Shown: positions 6,124-13,122 of the stretch, piece by piece
Layout of the letters: every line of letters starts with the position of its first letter
Numbering within the stretch: position 1 is the stretch's first letter
Assembly (NCBI GenBank): GCA_021735285.1
Contig: JAIPHI010000065.1
Location: 1 to 13,122 of the forward strand
DNA length: 13,122 bases
Direction: 5' to 3'
Origin: Fidelibacterota bacterium
GTDB lineage: Bacteria; Fidelibacterota; UBA2242; JAFGTP01
Made by a program: the position numbers and the translations under genes
Notes under the pieces: model-generated
Database searches by the model: none
Seen by the model: only the letters and a program-made list of their open reading frames with translations
What the model was told of the DNA's origin: nothing

Positions 6124-6151
6124 ATTCGCGTTCATCTGCGTAATCCGCGGG
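6124..6151. repeat. Palindromic repeat copy C, right half
   Basis: Reads ATTCGCGTTCATCTGCG and then TAATCCGCGGG. It matches the right arm of copies A and B with about three substitutions. It begins at the same ATTC where the left half breaks off at 5903. Confidence 0.8.
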
Positions 6152-6188
6152 AAATACTTTCTTTATTACTGTGTTTTGCGGACACATG

Positions 6189-7109
6189 TCAACCAGCAAT
6201 TAGCGTCGTGACAATGATCGCAATTATCCCTAAGGGTAAAGCGTATTTATACCACCAGCGGATAGAGTGATCGACCCTGAATCTGGGGAATACAACGCCC
6301 ACCACCACTGACCACATATAAACTATAAATATTTTCAAAATAAGAACTATCCAGTTGGTAGCACCACCAAAAAACAGATTCACAAAGAGAATGGTTTTAG
6401 CCATTGGAAAAATTGAGCGGTTGGTCTGCATAATTCCCAGAAATGTGCTGTGATATTCTGTGGGCGGTCCAATTGGGATTTCCTGCGGTGCCAGAACTAC
6501 ATCAAAGGGAGAACGTCCCATTGCTCCTAGGAAAGCCAGCATAGCGAGAATAGTAAGCAAAGGATTTGTGACCATCGTCCAGTTGGCAATCCCGCCCTGC
6601 TGAGCAGCCACCATCTCGGTGATTGAGAGGGTATCATATTGAATTCCCACACCGATCACTGCGATTACCAGAGCGATTTCTGCCGCTGTGACCTGCGCCA
6701 GACCGCGGCTCACACCAATTGCGGAATAGGGATGTCCGCCTTCTCCGGCTCCCAGGGCCATTCCCAGCGAGCCAAAAAATATAAAATAGAGTACCAGCAC
6801 AACATCTCCAGCAAAAGCAAAATTACTAAAATACTGGGAACCGTAAATAATTGGAATAAATAAAAACACTCCCAGACCACCGGTCAATCTGAACACGGGT
6901 CCCAGATAGAACATTACTCCGTGGGTAACATTTGAACGCATTACATAATTTTTTATCAAATCGATGTAAGGCTGATAGAAACGAATTCCATAGCGTTTGC
7001 CCACCCGGGCACCGATTTTCCGGACAATTCCCTGAATTAACATGCCTACATTAAAGATTATAAAAATTGTTCCCAGGGCATAGAGTATTTTAATTGGTTC
7101 AAAACCCAT
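6189..7109 (-). CDS. mbxM: MbxM, NuoH-like membrane subunit
   Basis: A 306-residue integral membrane protein of the NuoH/MbhM family, which anchors the peripheral arm and links its redox chemistry to the membrane arm. Seen: about eight hydrophobic segments, the conserved cytoplasmic loop RVGKRYGIRFYQPYIDLIKN (35-54), a helix with Glu144 in AAEIALVIA, and the loop RSPFDVVLAPQEIPIGPPTE (199-218), which corresponds to the RxPFD...E region of NuoH and HycD. Start ATG is preceded by GGAGG, which overlaps the end of the upstream gene, 3 nt away. It is the last gene of the membrane block before the 350-bp gap. Confidence 0.92.
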   Translation of the reverse strand: MGFEPIKILYALGTIFIIFNVGMLIQGIVRKIGARVGKRYGIRFYQPYIDLIKNYVMRSNVTHGVMFYLGPVFRLTGGLGVFLFIPIIYGSQYFSNFAFAGDVVLVLYFIFFGSLGMALGAGEGGHPYSAIGVSRGLAQVTAAEIALVIAVIGVGIQYDTLSITEMVAAQQGGIANWTMVTNPLLTILAMLAFLGAMGRSPFDVVLAPQEIPIGPPTEYHSTFLGIMQTNRSIFPMAKTILFVNLFFGGATNWIVLILKIFIVYMWSVVVGVVFPRFRVDHSIRWWYKYALPLGIIAIIVTTLIAG

Positions 7110-7112
7110 TCT

Positions 7113-10100
7113 TTATCCTCCGATAGTAAGAAAATAAACGACAACTATGAAAATTATTATGTGTAAAATATAGGTCTGTCCATCACCGGTATAGATGCGC
7201 CTGATAAAGCCTGCTGAGGAGTGAAAAATATCTGCCATTGTATTCCAGAATTTTGTGACGTAGGGCTGAGAAAGTGATCCCAGGGCTTTTTTATAATGAG
7301 CGAAAAAGTTGTAGCCTACGTGGGTAAGTTCCGGACGGGAAGGTCGCTCAGCAGCATAGACTATATTGAATTGTTTCACTTTTTGGGCTTTTCTGTTTAA
7401 AAAATATAGCCAGAGAAAAACAATTACAAATATGCCGCCGGTTATCATCATTATCAAAAAACCATTCCAGTGACCGTAGATTGAGTAGGCATCAAGATTC
7501 TCCCAGATAAGGGCATTTTCCGGTAGTATATCATTTAGCATTTTACCAACCGGGCCAAGGATGAACGCAGGATAGGTCGAGAACAGCATTATCGCGCCTA
7601 TTAATATTACCTGTGGAATCAAGAACCATACCGGAGCTTCTTTTACCTGCCGATGTTTGTCCTTTAATTGCCCCAGAAATACAGCATAGATCAAGCGAAA
7701 ACAGTAAAGAAAAGCGATCAAACCACCGATAATTACAATTACTCCCTGTAAATACCAGCCCTTTTCCAGGACAGCGTTGTAGGTCAGCCATTTGCCGGCA
7801 AAACCGGACAGAGGCGGCACGCCGGAAAGGGCAATTATCCCGATCAATACTGAAACAAAACTGAGCGGCATTTTTTTGATCAAGCCCCCCATTTCATACA
7901 TATTTTTGGTTTTCACTCGATAAACTACTCCGCCAATTGCTAGAAAGAGGAGCGCTTTAAAGAGAAAATGATTCAAGGCATAGGTTATAGATGTCAGCCA
8001 ACCCATATGCGACATCAATGCCAGACCGAATAGAATGTAGCCGAGATTGCCCACACTAGAATAGGCCAGTAAGCGTTTGGCATCCTCCTGATAGATAGCC
8101 AGTAAATTACCAATGAAGACTGTGATAGCGCCCAGCCATCCCAGGACATAGGGTAGATTAATTGATCCAAGATTGGCAGTCTGAATTGCGGCCATTAGCA
8201 TTAACAAACCGAACATACCAGCCTTTGATAGGATCGCGGAAAGCATGGGCGATACATCGGCTTCAGCCTCGCCGTAGGCTCCCGGCAACCAGATATGTAA
8301 TCCGATTGAAGCCATTTTTGTGAGAAATGCGATTCCAAGCAGTGCGTAGATAATGCCAGCCATACTTTCGATGTTTCCCAGACTCGAGAGAGCCATAGAA
8401 TTGCCATTGACATAGTACAGGATTCCAAAACCGAAAAGCATTACAAAAGCGCCACCAATGGAAAACAGCATATAACTCAGGGCGTGCGGCTCAGATTTTT
8501 TACCCCGAATAATGAGAAAATAGGAGCCCAGGGTCATTAATTCCCAGGATGTAAAAAATTGCAATGTATTTTCAGAGATTAGCAGACCTGCCAGTCCAAC
8601 ATACATCATAACTGCTAACGGATAAAAGCCGGTTCGTTTACCTCTTTTGAAATACCCGGGAATAAAAAGCAGGACTCCGCCAGCAAGAAAAATCACTCCT
8701 AACATTACACGATAACCTGAGAGTTGAGGTATTATCAAATAAGTGTAGTAAGAACCAACTAATATGACCAGCGTATTTTTAATGGCAACCGGTAAAAAAT
8801 CTATGAAAAATAGAAAAACTATGAATAAAACCGGTAAGTATAGAATGCTGAGGCTTGTACCCTGATTGATTAAGCGGGAAAGATAGCCGCCGCCTATTAA
8901 AATTGCTAATAGGTAAATTAAGATGGGGAAAATTTGGCTGATTTTGGCTTTTAACTCGGCTTTAAGGTCTGATTTTAAGACCTTGCCAAGCCAGCGAAAT
9001 AAATAGATTGCCTCAAGGAATGAGCCCAGCAAGATTAATCCAATCCAGAAAAATAGCCCCTGATTGGCAAAGGTCATGACCAATTGCCATTTGGCGAAAA
9101 ATCCGGGGAAGGGTGGAAGTCCGACTAAAGCGATCACAAACACGGCAAAAGCAAAGAGCAGGATGGGATTATTCCGTAAGGTGCTCCACTCTTCTAATTT
9201 TTCTTTCTCTACAACTCCGGATAACCAGAATAGGCCGGCCTTAGCCAGAAAGTGATTGATGAATAGACCACCGGTAGTTAGCATAACAATTTCAGAATTG
9301 CGAGCATATCCGGCTCTGACCAGTAATGCGTAGGCTGTGATTATTAAACCGATTTGGCCGATTGAAGAATATCCCAATAATCTTTTGGCGTTTTTCTGTT
9401 TCAATGCCAGCAGGTTAGAGAATGTAAAAGTAGCAAGCCCTATTCCTGCGGCTGTTAGCAGAAGTGTATTGTTAAGGAGGGGCGAAATTTTATAGAACAC
9501 GAAAAGCATGGCTGCCGAGGTTCCGGAGGCGATAACTGCGACCACTCCGCTATCAACGGCTTCATAAGCGTCCAGAGCCCAGCCATTGGCCGGAAAGGGT
9601 TTTAGTTCTACTATCACTGCGATCATTAAAATAAAAACTGAAAGGAACACCGCCTGGCTGGAGGCGACATTTAGAGTTTCCGCCATCATTGCAATATTCA
9701 ATACTCCGGTAAAGCGATAGAGAAAGATTGTGGCAATTAAATAAAAGGCTGATGCGATTCCACCGGCAATTACATACTTGAATCCAGCGGATATCGATTT
9801 CAAATTTTTCTCAATTGCTATGATGGAAACTGTGGCAATCGAAGTTATCTCTAAAAATACAAAAAGATTGAACATATCACCGGTCATTACCAGCCCATTG
9901 AGGCCCATTATCAGCATTAGAAAAAGGATCATTCCATATATTTTTTGGGATTTAAATTTGGGGAGTAAGTAGATTCCAGCCAGAAATCCAAGGGTATTAA
10001 TCAAAAAAGTGAAGAAGGCTTCCAGCAGACCCATTTTGAGATTGATCGAAAAGGGTGGTTGAAATCCGGCTGTGGTAATTATCTCTGCTTCGGCTCCCTG

Positions 10101-10256
10101 TAGCAAGTGGAGAAGCCACTGACCCGAGATGAATGCCATAGCCAACAGAGCGCCATAAAAGATGGTCATAGCGACCGCTCTTCCGGCCTTATCAAAAAGT
10201 GATAATAAAAATCCAATACCAAGGGCGATTATAAATATGTAAATAGGACTTACCAT
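7113..10256 (-). CDS. mbxH: Fused double antiporter-like subunit (MbxH plus MbxH')
   Basis: A 1047-residue membrane protein with two complete NuoL/M/N-MrpD type ion-channel domains in one chain. First domain, about 1-465: Glu136 (FVFLEI), Lys219 (ELKPFPANGW), Lys291 (AKRLLGYSS), His335 and Lys339 (NHFLAKAGLF). Second, about 470-950: Glu572 (SWELM), Lys647 (LTKMASIGLHIWLP), Lys727 (AKRLLAYSS), His763 and Lys767 (NHFLFKALLF). Each half thus keeps the charged residues used for ion transport. The C-terminal part, 960-1047, has an amphipathic stretch and a last membrane segment after IYTGDGQTYILH, resembling the HyfB/HycC tail. Pyrococcus encodes MbxH and MbxH' separately. No Met lies between residues 394 and 518, so this is a true single frame. 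Its start overlaps the mbxG stop by 7 nt, with AAGGAG upstream. Confidence 0.93.
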   Translation of the reverse strand: MVSPIYIFIIALGIGFLLSLFDKAGRAVAMTIFYGALLAMAFISGQWLLHLLQGAEAEIITTAGFQPPFSINLKMGLLEAFFTFLINTLGFLAGIYLLPKFKSQKIYGMILFLMLIMGLNGLVMTGDMFNLFVFLEITSIATVSIIAIEKNLKSISAGFKYVIAGGIASAFYLIATIFLYRFTGVLNIAMMAETLNVASSQAVFLSVFILMIAVIVELKPFPANGWALDAYEAVDSGVVAVIASGTSAAMLFVFYKISPLLNNTLLLTAAGIGLATFTFSNLLALKQKNAKRLLGYSSIGQIGLIITAYALLVRAGYARNSEIVMLTTGGLFINHFLAKAGLFWLSGVVEKEKLEEWSTLRNNPILLFAFAVFVIALVGLPPFPGFFAKWQLVMTFANQGLFFWIGLILLGSFLEAIYLFRWLGKVLKSDLKAELKAKISQIFPILIYLLAILIGGGYLSRLINQGTSLSILYLPVLFIVFLFFIDFLPVAIKNTLVILVGSYYTYLIIPQLSGYRVMLGVIFLAGGVLLFIPGYFKRGKRTGFYPLAVMMYVGLAGLLISENTLQFFTSWELMTLGSYFLIIRGKKSEPHALSYMLFSIGGAFVMLFGFGILYYVNGNSMALSSLGNIESMAGIIYALLGIAFLTKMASIGLHIWLPGAYGEAEADVSPMLSAILSKAGMFGLLMLMAAIQTANLGSINLPYVLGWLGAITVFIGNLLAIYQEDAKRLLAYSSVGNLGYILFGLALMSHMGWLTSITYALNHFLFKALLFLAIGGVVYRVKTKNMYEMGGLIKKMPLSFVSVLIGIIALSGVPPLSGFAGKWLTYNAVLEKGWYLQGVIVIIGGLIAFLYCFRLIYAVFLGQLKDKHRQVKEAPVWFLIPQVILIGAIMLFSTYPAFILGPVGKMLNDILPENALIWENLDAYSIYGHWNGFLIMMITGGIFVIVFLWLYFLNRKAQKVKQFNIVYAAERPSRPELTHVGYNFFAHYKKALGSLSQPYVTKFWNTMADIFHSSAGFIRRIYTGDGQTYILHIIIFIVVVYFLTIGG

Positions 10257-10594
10257 TTCAACTCCTTGAAGTCACTTATTTCGAGCGAACCTTTGATTTC
10301 GTATAATTTGACTGCATAGGTCAACATCAGAGCAGTAATTGCCAGACCAATCACAATTGCTGTGAGCACCAGGGCAGAGGGGACTGGATCGATAACCTGC
10401 CCTGCACTTTGCACTGCTTGATTCATTATGGGAGCGGTGCGGTCTTTGATGTAGCCAATGGAGAGGATCAACAGGTGAATGCCGGTATCCATGATGGAGA
10501 AGCCGATAATAATTTTGATGATATTTTTTTGCGATAACATTCCCCAGAGACCTAATACAATAAGAATGATACCTAAAATAATTGTCAGTAGCAT
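10250..10594 (-). CDS. mbxG: MbxG, MrpC/NuoK-like subunit
   Basis: A 114-residue membrane protein with three hydrophobic segments (about 2-19, 25-48 and 73-96). Seen: the MrpC signature DPVPSALVLTAIVIGLAITA (69-88) and an acidic residue, Asp36, in the second helix where NuoK has a key glutamate. It is part of the Mrp-like ion-translocating module. The start codon follows the mbxF stop directly (TAA then ATG) with AAGGAG upstream. Its end overlaps the double antiporter gene by 7 nt, which points to coupled translation and a fixed ratio of subunits. Confidence 0.92.
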   Translation of the reverse strand: MLLTIILGIILIVLGLWGMLSQKNIIKIIIGFSIMDTGIHLLILSIGYIKDRTAPIMNQAVQSAGQVIDPVPSALVLTAIVIGLAITALMLTYAVKLYEIKGSLEISDFKELKW

Positions 10595-11275
10595 TTACTG
10601 GCTCCTTTGCATATTATTCAAAATACCAACCAGTTCAGCGCCAACTTTTAAGCCAATCAGGGTGTAGATCAGGGGGATAGCACCGGCGCTAATTAATTTG
10701 CCAAATTGCCCCAGCGGCAGGATGCTATTATCCAGAAAGCCGCCCGCCAGAATCAGACCCAGTAGCCCGATAATGACATAAAATGCGCCACTCAGGTCTT
10801 CTATCCAATGGAGTAGATTACTGCTTATTTGGGAATCGGCATTGGCCAGAACAAATAGTAAAATTCCCGATGCAATTACCACCCCTCCCTGAAAGCCACC
10901 TCCCGGGGTTAAGTGCCCGTGTAAAAATATGAATACTCCAAAAAGTAAAATAATGGGAAGTAAAAAGGCGGTTCCGGTATTGACTAGTTGGGAGGCTTCC
11001 GATCTTTTATGTTTGCCGGAGGACTTTCCGAGCAAAAAGCCAATTCCGGCCGTAGCGATAAATAAGACCGCAATTTCTCCTAAAGTATCGAGTCCGCGAT
11101 AGGTCACAATTACCGATGTGACCAGATTTTGCCCGCCTACTTCTGCTGGACCCTTTTGGACATATTTTTCGGCTACCCGGGAAAGCTCAGCAAAGGGTGC
11201 AAAGTCGGTCATCAGGGGCAAAAGCATAATTACCAGCAAAGCCAGAATGATCAATGAAAATAATTTTTTTACCAT
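10595..11275 (-). CDS. mbxF: MbxF, MrpA C-terminal (MbhE) plus MrpB fusion
   Basis: A 226-residue membrane protein joining two Mrp elements. Residues 1-85 correspond to MbhE, the end of MrpA: GGQNLVTSVIVTYRGLDTLG (47-66) and Glu67. Residues 98-222 are MrpB: LHGHLTPGGGFQGGVVIA (118-135) with four membrane segments. The same joined arrangement is what defines MbxF in archaeal Mbx, as against separate MbhE and MbhF in the hydrogenase Mbh, and so supports the Mbx assignment. Start overlaps the mbxD stop as TAATG. The protein belongs to the Na+/H+ translocating module; the transported ion cannot be fixed from sequence. Confidence 0.9.
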   Translation of the reverse strand: MVKKLFSLIILALLVIMLLPLMTDFAPFAELSRVAEKYVQKGPAEVGGQNLVTSVIVTYRGLDTLGEIAVLFIATAGIGFLLGKSSGKHKRSEASQLVNTGTAFLLPIILLFGVFIFLHGHLTPGGGFQGGVVIASGILLFVLANADSQISSNLLHWIEDLSGAFYVIIGLLGLILAGGFLDNSILPLGQFGKLISAGAIPLIYTLIGLKVGAELVGILNNMQRSQ

Positions 11276-11523
11276 TATTTATCTGCCTTTATTTTTCGAA
11301 TTTTGTTGAGCGCATATAAAAACACAATAGTAGTCAAGCCTGAACCAATAGCAGCCTCAGTCATAGCTACATCCGGCGCTGCCAGTAAAATATAAATTAT
11401 ACTCGCCAGCAGACTAATAACTCCGGCAGCCACAATCGCAGACAGTAAACTTTTCTGATAAATCGCGATCAATGCTGCAGCGATCATAATCACTCCTAAA
11501 ACCCCGATAAATATGTTTGTCAT
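11275..11523 (-). CDS. mbxD: MbxD, MbhD/DUF4040-like subunit
   Basis: An 82-residue protein with three membrane segments, equivalent to the DUF4040 part of MrpA and to MbhD. Seen: AAPDVAMTEAAIGSGLTTIV (48-67), including Asp51 and Glu56, the diagnostic motif of this small subunit. A perfect AGGAGGT lies 6 nt before the ATG. It is separated from mbxC by 26 nt, one of the widest gaps in the membrane block, and overlaps mbxF by one base. Confidence 0.9.
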   Translation of the reverse strand: MTNIFIGVLGVIMIAAALIAIYQKSLLSAIVAAGVISLLASIIYILLAAPDVAMTEAAIGSGLTTIVFLYALNKIRKIKADK

Positions 11524-11549
11524 CTATACCTCCTGTAAATACTCATAAT

Positions 11550-11864
11550 CTATTCATCCTCCGTTAAATCATCTTTGACCGTTTCTTCTGCCATTGGTAT
11601 TTTGATTTTATGGGCAGCCCGGGCCAGGGCATGCGATGAGATTGGATTTGTAAACACAATAAATAGGATCAATAATATAACTCTACTCCAGATCTGACCT
11701 TTCGAGATATATAAAGCTGCTCCGATTAGAAACAGCATTGACCCCAGAGTCGTGGACTTGGTTCCGGCTTGCATGCGATTATAGACATCAGGCATTCGTA
11801 GCAAACCCAGGGCTCCCAGCAGTAAAAATATAGAACCAATCAATGCGATAATTGCTCCAATCAT
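11550..11864 (-). CDS. mbxC: MbxC, MrpG-like subunit
   Basis: A 104-residue membrane protein of the MnhG/PhaG/MrpG family with three hydrophobic segments and an acidic cytoplasmic tail (DDLTEDE). Seen: GLLRMPDVYNRMQAGTKSTT (20-39), the family signature. I place the start at the ATG at 11864: AAAGGGGG is 5 nt from it, while the GTG one codon earlier is only 2 nt away. The ATG shares its A with the stop of mbxB (TGATG), so the two are coupled. Accessory part of the Mrp-like module. Confidence 0.92.
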   Translation of the reverse strand: MIGAIIALIGSIFLLLGALGLLRMPDVYNRMQAGTKSTTLGSMLFLIGAALYISKGQIWSRVILLILFIVFTNPISSHALARAAHKIKIPMAEETVKDDLTEDE

Positions 11865-12124
11865 CACAGCCCCCTTTCAAAATATCGGGCAATGACGATT
11901 ACACCGATAAAGCTGATCAATGCATACACCAGAGCCACATCAAGATAAATAATTCTACCCAGCCTGAGTGATAGAAATACGATCACAGATACCGCAATAA
12001 TAGTCATAGAATCCAGGGCAACTATCCGGTCAACTGCTGAAGGTCCTTTGAGCATTCTGACAAAAGCCAGTAATAGAGCCAGTAAGGCAATTATTCCAGC
12101 CAAATTATAGATTGTATTAGCCAA
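11864..12124 (-). CDS. mbxB: MbxB, MrpF-like subunit
   Basis: An 86-residue membrane protein of the MnhF/MrpF family with three helices. Seen: RMLKGPSAVDRIVALDSM (23-40) and the ending LDVALVYALISFIGVIVIAR (61-80) followed by YFERG. It begins with TTG, not ATG; the choice is supported by GGAGGTGAT located 5 nt upstream and by the alignment of the first residues with the family. It overlaps the mbxA stop by 8 nt and the mbxC start by one base. Confidence 0.92.
   Translation of the reverse strand: MANTIYNLAGIIALLALLLAFVRMLKGPSAVDRIVALDSMTIIAVSVIVFLSLRLGRIIYLDVALVYALISFIGVIVIARYFERGL
11870..11877 (-). promoter_or_regulatory. Ribosome binding site that decides the mbxC start
   Basis: AAAGGGGG on the minus strand, 5 nt before the ATG at 11864 and 2 nt before the alternative GTG at 11867. 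Confidence 0.6.
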
Positions 12125-12611
12125 AGATCACCTCCAAATATTTTTCGAATTTTGCAACAATTTCTTGAGTAGCGCCAGCCACATCTTCCTCCTTTATATC
12201 AATCCAATGGATATAGAGATTACCATTTTTAACTTCTGCAGTCAGAGTTCCGGGGGTCAGGGTAATGGAATTGGCCAGAACCAATTTTCCGATTTTGGAT
12301 TTTAGTTTTGTATTAACTTTGACAATCCCCGGCTTGAGAGGTAATGAAGGCGTCAAAACTCGGCGGGCTACATCCAGATTGGATAGGATCAATTCTTTGG
12401 CAAATACAAAAATATAGGCAATTGAATATAGCAGGGCTTTAGGTGTTAGGTTGATCGCGGCCAGAACAGGTTCAAGTCGATAAGTTAAAATTGCTATGAG
12501 AAAAGAAGTGATCAATCCGGCAATTAACTCCTGCGTCTCCCAGGATGTTAACAAAATCCAGATTACCATCAGAATAATGAACAGAATAATTGAATGCTTA
12601 AAATTTTTCAT
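12117..12611 (-). CDS. mbxA: MbxA, MrpE-like subunit
   Basis: A 164-residue protein of the MnhE/MrpE family. The N-terminal half has membrane helices (about 5-22, 28-45 and 57-76), and the C-terminal half is a small soluble domain. Seen: SNLDVARRVLTPSLPLKPGI (77-96) and LANSITLTPGTLTAEV (112-127) followed by LYIHWID (132-138), the conserved elements of the family. Start ATG has AAAGG upstream. First gene of the complex, 79 nt after rex. Its last codons contain the ribosome site of mbxB. Confidence 0.92.
   Translation of the reverse strand: MKNFKHSIILFIILMVIWILLTSWETQELIAGLITSFLIAILTYRLEPVLAAINLTPKALLYSIAYIFVFAKELILSNLDVARRVLTPSLPLKPGIVKVNTKLKSKIGKLVLANSITLTPGTLTAEVKNGNLYIHWIDIKEEDVAGATQEIVAKFEKYLEVIFG
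12130..12135 (-). promoter_or_regulatory. Ribosome binding site supporting the TTG start of mbxB
   Basis: GGAGGT on the minus strand, inside the end of mbxA, 5 nt before the TTG at 12124. The strong site explains how a non-ATG start can be used. Confidence 0.7.
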
Positions 12612-12644
12612 TTTGCAACCTTTATAACTATAGATTACAGATAC

Positions 12645-12673
12645 TAAATACTAAACATTTATATAAAAATCAA
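12645..12673 (-). promoter_or_regulatory. Weak candidate promoter between rex and mbxA
   Basis: On the minus strand TTGATT (12668-12673) and TATTTA (12645-12650) are 17 nt apart, about 35 nt before the mbxA start. The 79-bp spacer is very AT-rich, so such a pair can arise by chance. No Rex-operator-like TTGTGA...TCACAA is present in it. An inverted repeat ACATTT-11 nt-AAATGT (12655-12677) overlaps this site. Confidence 0.2.
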
Positions 12674-12690
12674 ATGTAAAAGACGGACAA

Positions 12691-13122
12691 TCAGGACAAA
12701 CAATTTTTCATACAAAAGGAGATGACTTCTAATTCTTTGGCCAAATCAATATTGTGGACAAACATATTATTCTTTTTTGCTGGCAGTATTTCGGAAGTGA
12801 AATTTAATATACCGCGTACAATGTTAGGATCAAGCTGTTCCACAATTTTCAGAGTTTCAGAAGATGGCACAGTAAAAACCACAATTTCAATCTTATTTTT
12901 CTTAATATAATCATTTAATTGCGCCATGGGATAGATTTTGGTGCCGTCTATATATTTGCCAATTTTGTTCTCATCTATATCAAAGGCGGCTGTAAAATTG
13001 AAATTCACACTTTTGAAACCCTTATATTTGATCATTGCTGTTCCCAGGTTACCGGCTCCAATCAAAACTACATCCCGGTCTTTTGTAAGCCCCAAAATCT
13101 TTTTCAGGTTTTCAATTAATAC
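12691..13122 (-). CDS. rex: Redox-sensing repressor Rex, C-terminal part (gene runs off the window)
   Basis: The last 143 residues of Rex, the repressor that senses NADH/NAD+. Seen: the Rossmann motif VVLIGAGNLGTAMIKYKGF (18-36 of the visible part), the NADH-type acidic residues AAFDIDENKIG (45-55), TVPSSETLKIVEQL and GILNFTSEIL, then the conserved VHNIDLAKELEVISF ending. The N-terminal winged-helix DNA-binding domain, usually about 75-80 residues, lies beyond position 13122. The frame is open to the last base; the TTG within it at 13095 is not the start. Two cysteines near the C-terminus (CMKNC) are present. Being directly upstream of mbxA on the same strand, Rex probably controls its own operon (inference). 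Confidence 0.93.
   Translation of the reverse strand, partial: VLIENLKKILGLTKDRDVVLIGAGNLGTAMIKYKGFKSVNFNFTAAFDIDENKIGKYIDGTKIYPMAQLNDYIKKNKIEIVVFTVPSSETLKIVEQLDPNIVRGILNFTSEILPAKKNNMFVHNIDLAKELEVISFCMKNCLS

Larger units (their letters stand above)
5839..6188. other. 350-bp non-coding gap between mbxM and mbxJ
   Basis: No reading frame here resembles a protein. The gap holds the left half of a palindromic repeat (5857-5903), a very AT-rich stretch of about 220 bp with a REP-like element (5982-6007), and the right half of the palindromic repeat (6124-6151). It falls exactly between the membrane module and the peripheral-arm genes. I see no convincing -35/-10 pair for a second promoter, though the AT-rich part could hide one. 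Confidence 0.85.

Noticed and set aside
6154..6190. Short hairpin TGTG...CACA just after mbxM as a terminator
   Set aside because: Five or so pairs, no U run, and peripheral-arm genes of the same complex follow.
12612..12690. Rex operator before mbxA
   Set aside because: The inverted repeat ACATTT...AAATGT does not match the TTGTGA...TCACAA pattern known for Rex sites.

Overview
The window holds one long minus-strand operon, read from the right edge to the left. It encodes a membrane-bound, Mrp-antiporter-linked respiratory complex of the Mbx (MBS) type. The strand is moderately AT-rich, has strong Shine-Dalgarno sites and tightly overlapping genes, and carries no oxygen-respiration genes. 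This suggests a strictly anaerobic, ferredoxin-based fermentative bacterium. The repeat families and gene style remind me of FCB-group candidate phyla such as Cloacimonadota, but that placement is only a guess; Thermotogae-like Mbx clusters are the other comparison that comes to mind.

Layout in transcription order: (1) the 3' part of rex, the NADH/NAD+ sensing repressor, runs off the right edge. (2) The membrane module follows: mbxA (MrpE), mbxB (MrpF), mbxC (MrpG), mbxD, mbxF (MbhE+MrpB fused), mbxG (MrpC), a 1047-residue double antiporter subunit (MbxH and MbxH' fused) and mbxM (NuoH). (3) A 350-bp non-coding gap contains a split palindromic repeat. (4) The peripheral arm follows: mbxJ (NuoB), then a GxxExxY nuclease-fold gene bracketed by two near-identical 72-73 bp palindromic repeats, then mbxK (NuoC), mbxL (NuoD without nickel ligands) and a fusion of an MbxN/NuoI-like ferredoxin subunit to an NfnB/GltD-like FAD/NAD(P) oxidoreductase. 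(5) The operon ends with a ferritin-like/rubrerythrin-like protein and a two-CBS-domain protein. Positions 1-104 after the last gene are AT-rich with nothing convincing in them.

Proposed joint function (inference): the complex takes electrons from reduced ferredoxin or delivers them to it, passes them along the iron-sulfur clusters of MbxN and MbxJ, and exchanges them with NAD(P)H at the fused flavoprotein domain, while the Mrp-like membrane arm moves Na+ and/or H+. It would act as an energy-conserving ferredoxin:NAD(P) oxidoreductase, an analogue of Rnf or complex I, with Rex linking expression to the NADH/NAD+ ratio. The catalytic subunit has lost both cysteine pairs that hold the NiFe centre, so it should not be a hydrogenase.

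The parts most worth a second look are the MbxN-flavoprotein fusion, the MbxH-H' fusion, the cysteine changes in MbxL and MbxJ, the repeat-flanked GxxExxY unit that splits the peripheral-arm genes, and the split repeat whose two halves both carry ATTC at the break.
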